64,000 bases of DNA from Polyangiaceae bacterium (GTDB taxonomy: Bacteria; Myxococcota_A; Polyangia; Polyangiales; Polyangiaceae). Below, in pieces: positions 61,201 to 64,000 of the stretch (the stretch's first letter is position 1; each line of letters opens with the position of its first letter). The translations under genes and the position numbers were made by a program. Under the pieces are notes generated by a model, which ran no database searches, had not been told where the DNA came from, and worked only from the letters and a program-made list of their open reading frames with translations. The DNA lies in the NCBI GenBank assembly GCA_016715885.1, contig JADJXL010000015.1:744001-808000 (forward strand), written 5' to 3'.

Positions 61201-62189
61201 TGCCGGATCTTCGCGAGCTGATCACGCGACAGCGCGCTCAGCACCGTCGAATCCGGGTTCGCTGGGTTCGTCTCCGCCGCCCTGGTCGCGATGGCGATAA
61301 CAGACACCAACCGATTCTCTGCATCCGTGAGCGCCAGCGCGCGCGGCCGAAACGAAGGGGTCGCGCTTTCCCGTTTGTCGAGGACGAGCACCACCGCGGC
61401 CCCGTCCGGCGGCCTCTTCGCGGGATCCTTCGATAACATCGAGGCGCAGAGCTCATCGAGGAACGTCGGTACGTCCGGGCGCAACTCGCGGACCCGCGGC
61501 AATTCTTCCATGAGGAGCTTCGCGAGCAGCGCGATCGCGTGAACCCCCTGAAACGCGGGTTTGCCCGTCAGGCACTCGAAGAGCACGCAGCCGAGGGAAA
61601 ACATGTCGGTTCGCGGGTCGATCGCTGCGCCATCACCGCGCGCTTGCTCCGGCGCCATGTAGCCAGGCGTGCCGAGCAGCATCCCCGTGGCGGTGAGCGG
61701 TGTCGTCGCCCGCTCCAGACGAGCGATGCCGAAATCGAGCAACTTGGCGTTTTCGATCCGCTCGTCCGGCAAGAAGACATTGCTCGGCTTGATATCGCGA
61801 TGCACCACCCCACGCCCATGCGCCGCGGCCAGCGCGCTCGCGACGCGCCGCACGAGCTCGATGCTCTCGCCGATCGAGAGCGGGCCGCGTTTCAGGTGCT
61901 CCGCGAGGCTCACGCCGTCGAGCCACTCCATCACGAGATACGGCTCTTCGCTCGCCGTCACCCCGTGCGTCACGTACCGCACGACGTTCGGGTGATCGAT
62001 CTCCCCGAGGATCTCCGCTTCATGTGCGAACCGCGCGACATGCTGAGGGCTCGCCGCGTCGTGCAGAAGCTTTATGGCGACCGCGGATCCCGTCGCCCGA
62101 TCGATCGCCCGATACACGACGCCCATGCCGCCAGATCCTGCTGCCTCCACGATCTCGAATCGATCGCGAAGAACGTCCCCCGTGTGCAT
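58299..62189 (-). CDS. Ser/Thr protein kinase with AAA-type ATPase and TPR-like repeats
   Basis: A 1,296-residue regulator; the ATG at 62189 is preferred to an upstream TTG. Kinase domain about 10-270: GSGGMGVVYRAID, AIKLLHD, HRDIKPSNVFL, DFGIARLE, TPGYMAPEQARG. Residues about 290-440 resemble a degenerate nucleotide cyclase domain. Residues about 470-700 are a predicted ATPase: SPFVGRDRELRNLLEIL and TLVTGPAGMGKSRLR (Walker A). The C-terminal half is helical TPR-like repeats (AAEFYARAAEQAHRGADLD). This layout matches the kinase-ATPase-TPR regulators of Polyangiales, presumed signalling scaffolds. High G+C. Convergent with the Uma2-like gene. Confidence 0.92.
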   Translation of the reverse strand: MHTGDVLRDRFEIVEAAGSGGMGVVYRAIDRATGSAVAIKLLHDAASPQHVARFAHEAEILGEIDHPNVVRYVTHGVTASEEPYLVMEWLDGVSLAEHLKRGPLSIGESIELVRRVASALAAAHGRGVVHRDIKPSNVFLPDERIENAKLLDFGIARLERATTPLTATGMLLGTPGYMAPEQARGDGAAIDPRTDMFSLGCVLFECLTGKPAFQGVHAIALLAKLLMEELPRVRELRPDVPTFLDELCASMLSKDPAKRPPDGAAVVLVLDKRESATPSFRPRALALTDAENRLVSVIAIATRAAETNPANPDSTVLSALSRDQLAKIRQAVVPFGAKLEELANGTLVALLVGAGPATDQAAAAARCALRIRSLMPHSPIVLLTGRGVSTERLPVGEVLDSAASMLEALNADWVGRGADPWVRIDETTRALLDVRFDVIEEQGKLGLQGEREIGGEARTLLGKPSPFVGRDRELRNLLEILEESFEEGRASVTLVTGPAGMGKSRLRYELTRKLRASRPEVVVSIGRGDSIGAGSAFGMLASAFRSSLGISRGESLSSQQGKLWAVVERFVDAPERQRVATFLGELIGAPFSDEENPQLRAARQDAPTMASRIERAYVDFARAAAGAVPVLLVLEDLHWGDVPSVKLIDAALRHLHDKPFTVVAFARPEVEELFPGLWRERDVQEIRLAPLSRRSAENLSRSVIGDSFGAGVVSNIVDRAGGNAFYLEELIRAVAEGRGQTLPETVLGMVEARLSTLSPEARRILRAASVFGEVFWERGVLALLGEEQAGPARETLEELCARELVVLQMESRFAGEKQYTFRHALVREGAYAMLTEQDLALGHQVAGEWLVEAGEEDGMVLAAHFERGGLGKRAAEFYARAAEQAHRGADLDAAIARAEKGLACGPEGEVAAALNTVLGMAHLLNSRFPKSLKHFLAAVEALGEDSPSVSAPMGFAVCSALYAGQLDVFTTLLPRLMQTEPSPSGVATAVQALWAVGITLVMFGKHEDGLPFYQRMERIVAAHPGDLLAAGHGNAFRTNWISDIEHDLWRSHLCARASISSYEVAGARQYIPLIDAHYMMQTALLGRLEEAAIGFDRILAAPDSGNLATAHASLWKCHTLVWTNKLAQAKALAEKLLQMATGDQLMTWAALLVNIECLILMNRLDEAEQALVDVGDPASMIPCMRASHLSLRAKLRRRQGRLEDAADLAALAVVQGKLGPRFHYGDNPFLLRHAVILHELGHEKAARSVLAEARDDLLARAEKIPDPDIKRTFLENVPHNRRTLELAREWLATSFP

Positions 62190-62222
62190 GCCGGCCAACG
62201 TACACCAGAGGCGTACGGGGGT

Positions 62223-62546
62223 TCAAGCGTAATCCCCAAGCCACTCGCGCAAAAATTCCAAGGCGCGGCGGTTGGGTGAGAAATGTTGAAACCATCGACA
62301 ATGACCGCAGAGCGCCCTGCCCTTTTTCTCCAATATCGCCACCACCCGTTTCACCGTCCGCTCGGCAACTTCGTAAACCTCCTCCTCCGTCGGCTTGGGC
62401 AACCGCGGAAATCGCAAACCTGCGCCATCCGCGGATTGCACGTACACACCATCGAGCGCGAGCGAGTGGAAATGCACGTTGAAACGCACTGCCGAATCGA
62501 AGCGCTCGGTCAGCCATACCGTCGTGTCGCTCATCCGGCGGCCCAA
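62223..62546 (-). pseudogene. IS91-type transposase fragment
   Basis: About 107 codons read in one frame. RFNVHFHSLALDGVYVQS and LPKPTEEEVYEVAERT match the IS91/IS801-type (Y2-family) transposase body. The N-terminal zinc-ribbon and the downstream YLGRYTHRVA-type catalytic parts are missing, so the element is truncated at both ends. No inverted repeat or partner gene was found. Confidence 0.65.
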
Positions 62547-62551
62547 ACAAG

Positions 62552-62870
62552 CGCCATGGTCGCGGAGAGCGCCAGATCCATTACGATCCCAACGATTTCA
62601 GGAAGTACGATAGTCGCCTTGGCTATTGGTTCCAGCTCGACGAATTCCTCACAGACCTCGCCAAACCGGGCGCGTTCCCAGAGCAGCAGCCTGCGCCAAC
62701 CGAACCGGTATCCGAAATCCATGTCGCCGGGCGCGACGGCGATCAAGACTGGCGCCACGTTCGTCGACGGCATGGGGTTCGCGCCCGGACTGTCGAACGT
62801 GACCGTCGGCGAGGCGATCCGCGAGCTGGACGTCGCTCCCGGGGGTCTTGGCCGGGGCTCCGCGTCATGG
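62552..62870 (+). pseudogene. Remnants of unrelated coding sequence, one saccharopine-dehydrogenase-like
   Basis: In one frame, HYDPNDFRKYDSRLGYWFQL and LDEFLTDLAKPGAFPEQQ (near 62580-62680) read as plausible protein. In another frame IKTGATFVDGMGFAPGLSN (near 62745-62800) resembles the conserved loop of a saccharopine dehydrogenase-like oxidoreductase. Neither has a complete frame. Together with the transposase fragment this looks like decayed foreign DNA. Low confidence for the identity. Confidence 0.3.
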
Positions 62871-64000
62871 CGCGATCGTCGCGACAATGCTTCCAAACGA
62901 CTGCCGCACGAGCTCCGGATGCTGCACCACGCACGGCGCCCCGGGTGGGCACCTGGGGTTCGAATCGATTGCATTACCGAAAAACACAATCCTCCGGCCA
63001 TCCGCCAATACCTGAATGGGGCTGCCCGCACCATAACCAAAACGTGACGCCGACAGCTCACACCGACCTCCTTTCTCGGGATCGTGCAGCCAAGCCTTGC
63101 CGCCTCCAATGACCAGCACCCACGAACCAATGGGGAAAACCTGCGCTTCTTTTAATGTTTTGACCCTCGCCCACGTCGCCTTGGCGCCATCGAAAATATA
63201 GAGCGTATCTTGCTCCTTGGCGGCTCCGTCCGACGGCGCCAGCGGATCCTGGTACCAATACCGATGATGCACGAAAAAGCGTCCCACGACGAGATTGTCA
63301 TTGGGGAGATTCATTCGGTAAAGGTCCGGCCCTCCACCATGGCTCACGGAGGTCCACGCTTCCTTTGCGGGATCGAAAAGCGCGCCGGCCATCTTGCCCC
63401 CAGAAGTTTGACCCCAAACGAAAAACGTCCCGATTCCGAGAGGATACGGAGGCGCCGTGGTCGAAAATCCCTTGAGACCGTCGAGAGAAATGGTCGAAAC
63501 CGTCCCGGTCCGAATATCGAGCTTTTCCCCCGTGGGCGCTCCGTCGCTCCATTGATAAAAAAATCCCCCCCAGGCCGCCCTTCGCTGCCCAGCCTGCATC
63601 CCCTTGCTGTTGGGTCGATACACGAGAGCGCGAGCGTCGAGCCGATGGGTGCTCGTCACGAGCACATCGCCCACGGTGCTCAGAATGGTTTGTCCAAGGT
63701 CCGGGGGTTGCGCTACCGCGTGCCATTGGTTGGTCTCGGTGTCGAGCACGTACGTTGCGCCACCAAAAAGAACCAGCCGGGTATCGAGCGCGATGACCTG
63801 AGGGGACCAAATCTTGTTGCCATCAATGAATCGGGGAGCGCCATCTTCGCGCAGCGCTCGCCATTTCATCGTCCGCAAGTCGAGCACATTTCCCGATGCG
63901 ACTCCGTCCGGACGATAGCCGGCCAGGACGAACTTGTCGCGCAACAGATGACGCTGCATTTGAACATCGGCTTCGGGGGAATCAAAAGAAACCGTCTGCA
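62865..64000 (-). CDS. Kelch-like protein, 5' end outside window
   Basis: The frame is open to the right edge and contains no stop, so the N-terminus is beyond the window; the ATG at 63959 is only an internal candidate. Visible residues contain kelch-like blades: LVLFGGATYVLDTETNQWH, FFVWGQTSGGKMAGALFDP, LYIFDGAKATWARV and VLVIGGGKAWLHDPE. Such proteins are usually outside the cytoplasm or bind proteins, but no signal sequence is visible here. Function unknown. Downstream of it lies the decayed DNA and the kinase gene. Confidence 0.72.
   Translation of the reverse strand, partial: QTVSFDSPEADVQMQRHLLRDKFVLAGYRPDGVASGNVLDLRTMKWRALREDGAPRFIDGNKIWSPQVIALDTRLVLFGGATYVLDTETNQWHAVAQPPDLGQTILSTVGDVLVTSTHRLDARALVYRPNSKGMQAGQRRAAWGGFFYQWSDGAPTGEKLDIRTGTVSTISLDGLKGFSTTAPPYPLGIGTFFVWGQTSGGKMAGALFDPAKEAWTSVSHGGGPDLYRMNLPNDNLVVGRFFVHHRYWYQDPLAPSDGAAKEQDTLYIFDGAKATWARVKTLKEAQVFPIGSWVLVIGGGKAWLHDPEKGGRCELSASRFGYGAGSPIQVLADGRRIVFFGNAIDSNPRCPPGAPCVVQHPELVRQSFGSIVATIAP

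Noticed and set aside
59424..61436. Two overlapping long frames opposite and beside the large kinase
   Set aside because: Both are Arg/Pro-rich shadows in a G+C-rich gene with intact kinase and ATPase motifs.
1..64000. tRNA, rRNA, riboswitch or phage attachment sites
   Set aside because: I looked for cloverleaf-like and rRNA-like segments and saw none convincing; a covariance search would be needed to be certain.

Overview
The window comes from a myxobacterium, most likely of the order Polyangiales (Myxococcota). Two large surface proteins end in a MYXO-CTERM-like sorting tail (Cys-containing patch, hydrophobic helix, Arg-rich end). There are four Hank-type Ser/Thr kinases with unusual accessory domains, a Uma2-like nuclease of the kind expanded in this group, many small lipoproteins, and one-component and two-component signalling genes. 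Most of the window is about 57-60% G+C. Three blocks near the right end (about 51.7-54.6, 54.7-56.7 and 58.3-62.2 kb) are clearly richer (70-80% in the lines I counted).

Left part (1-16 kb): the end of a leftward operon (MBOAT acyltransferase, lipoprotein, membrane protein, lipoprotein) leading to tryptophan 2,3-dioxygenase, which is cut by the window edge. Then come a membrane protein and polysaccharide deacetylase, a membrane histidine kinase, a GAF-GAF-GGDEF diguanylate cyclase, a fused nucleoside kinase, a Nudix-NAD kinase pair, an HU-like DNA-binding protein, a DUF1415 protein and citrate synthase.

Middle (16-33 kb): two lipoprotein genes, a MazEF-type toxin-antitoxin pair, a kinase fused to a macro domain, a RelE-type toxin-antitoxin pair, gamma-glutamyltransferase, a universal stress protein, a kinase/TPR operon, adenylosuccinate lyase, a HEPN two-gene module, a UPF0175 antitoxin-like gene, and a three-gene operon of HAD phosphatase, LarA-like protein and HExxH peptide-hydroxylase-like protein.

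Right part (33-64 kb): an M36 metallopeptidase, a DNA adenine methyltransferase that carries an in-frame palindromic insertion, a ZIP-like transporter beside an encapsulated ferritin and its encapsulin shell, phosphohexomutase and PrmC, membrane proteins, a kinase/cNMP-binding operon, a barrel-ferritin fusion, a kelch/Cys-rich-repeat surface protein, a four-gene operon of unknown function headed by a 50-residue peptide, a Uma2-like protein with a 24-bp tandem repeat, a 1,296-residue kinase-ATPase-TPR regulator, decayed gene fragments including an IS91-type transposase piece, and a kelch-like protein cut by the window edge.

The most unusual items are: (1) two copies of a ~106-110 bp hairpin element whose arms differ but co-vary, one lying in frame inside the methyltransferase gene; (2) the kinase-macro domain fusion between two toxin-antitoxin loci; (3) the small-peptide/HEAT/cupin-like operon at 54.7-56.7 kb; (4) three toxin-type modules whose predicted -10 boxes sit 6-7 bases from the start codon, implying leaderless mRNAs. 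No rRNA, tRNA or CRISPR array was seen.
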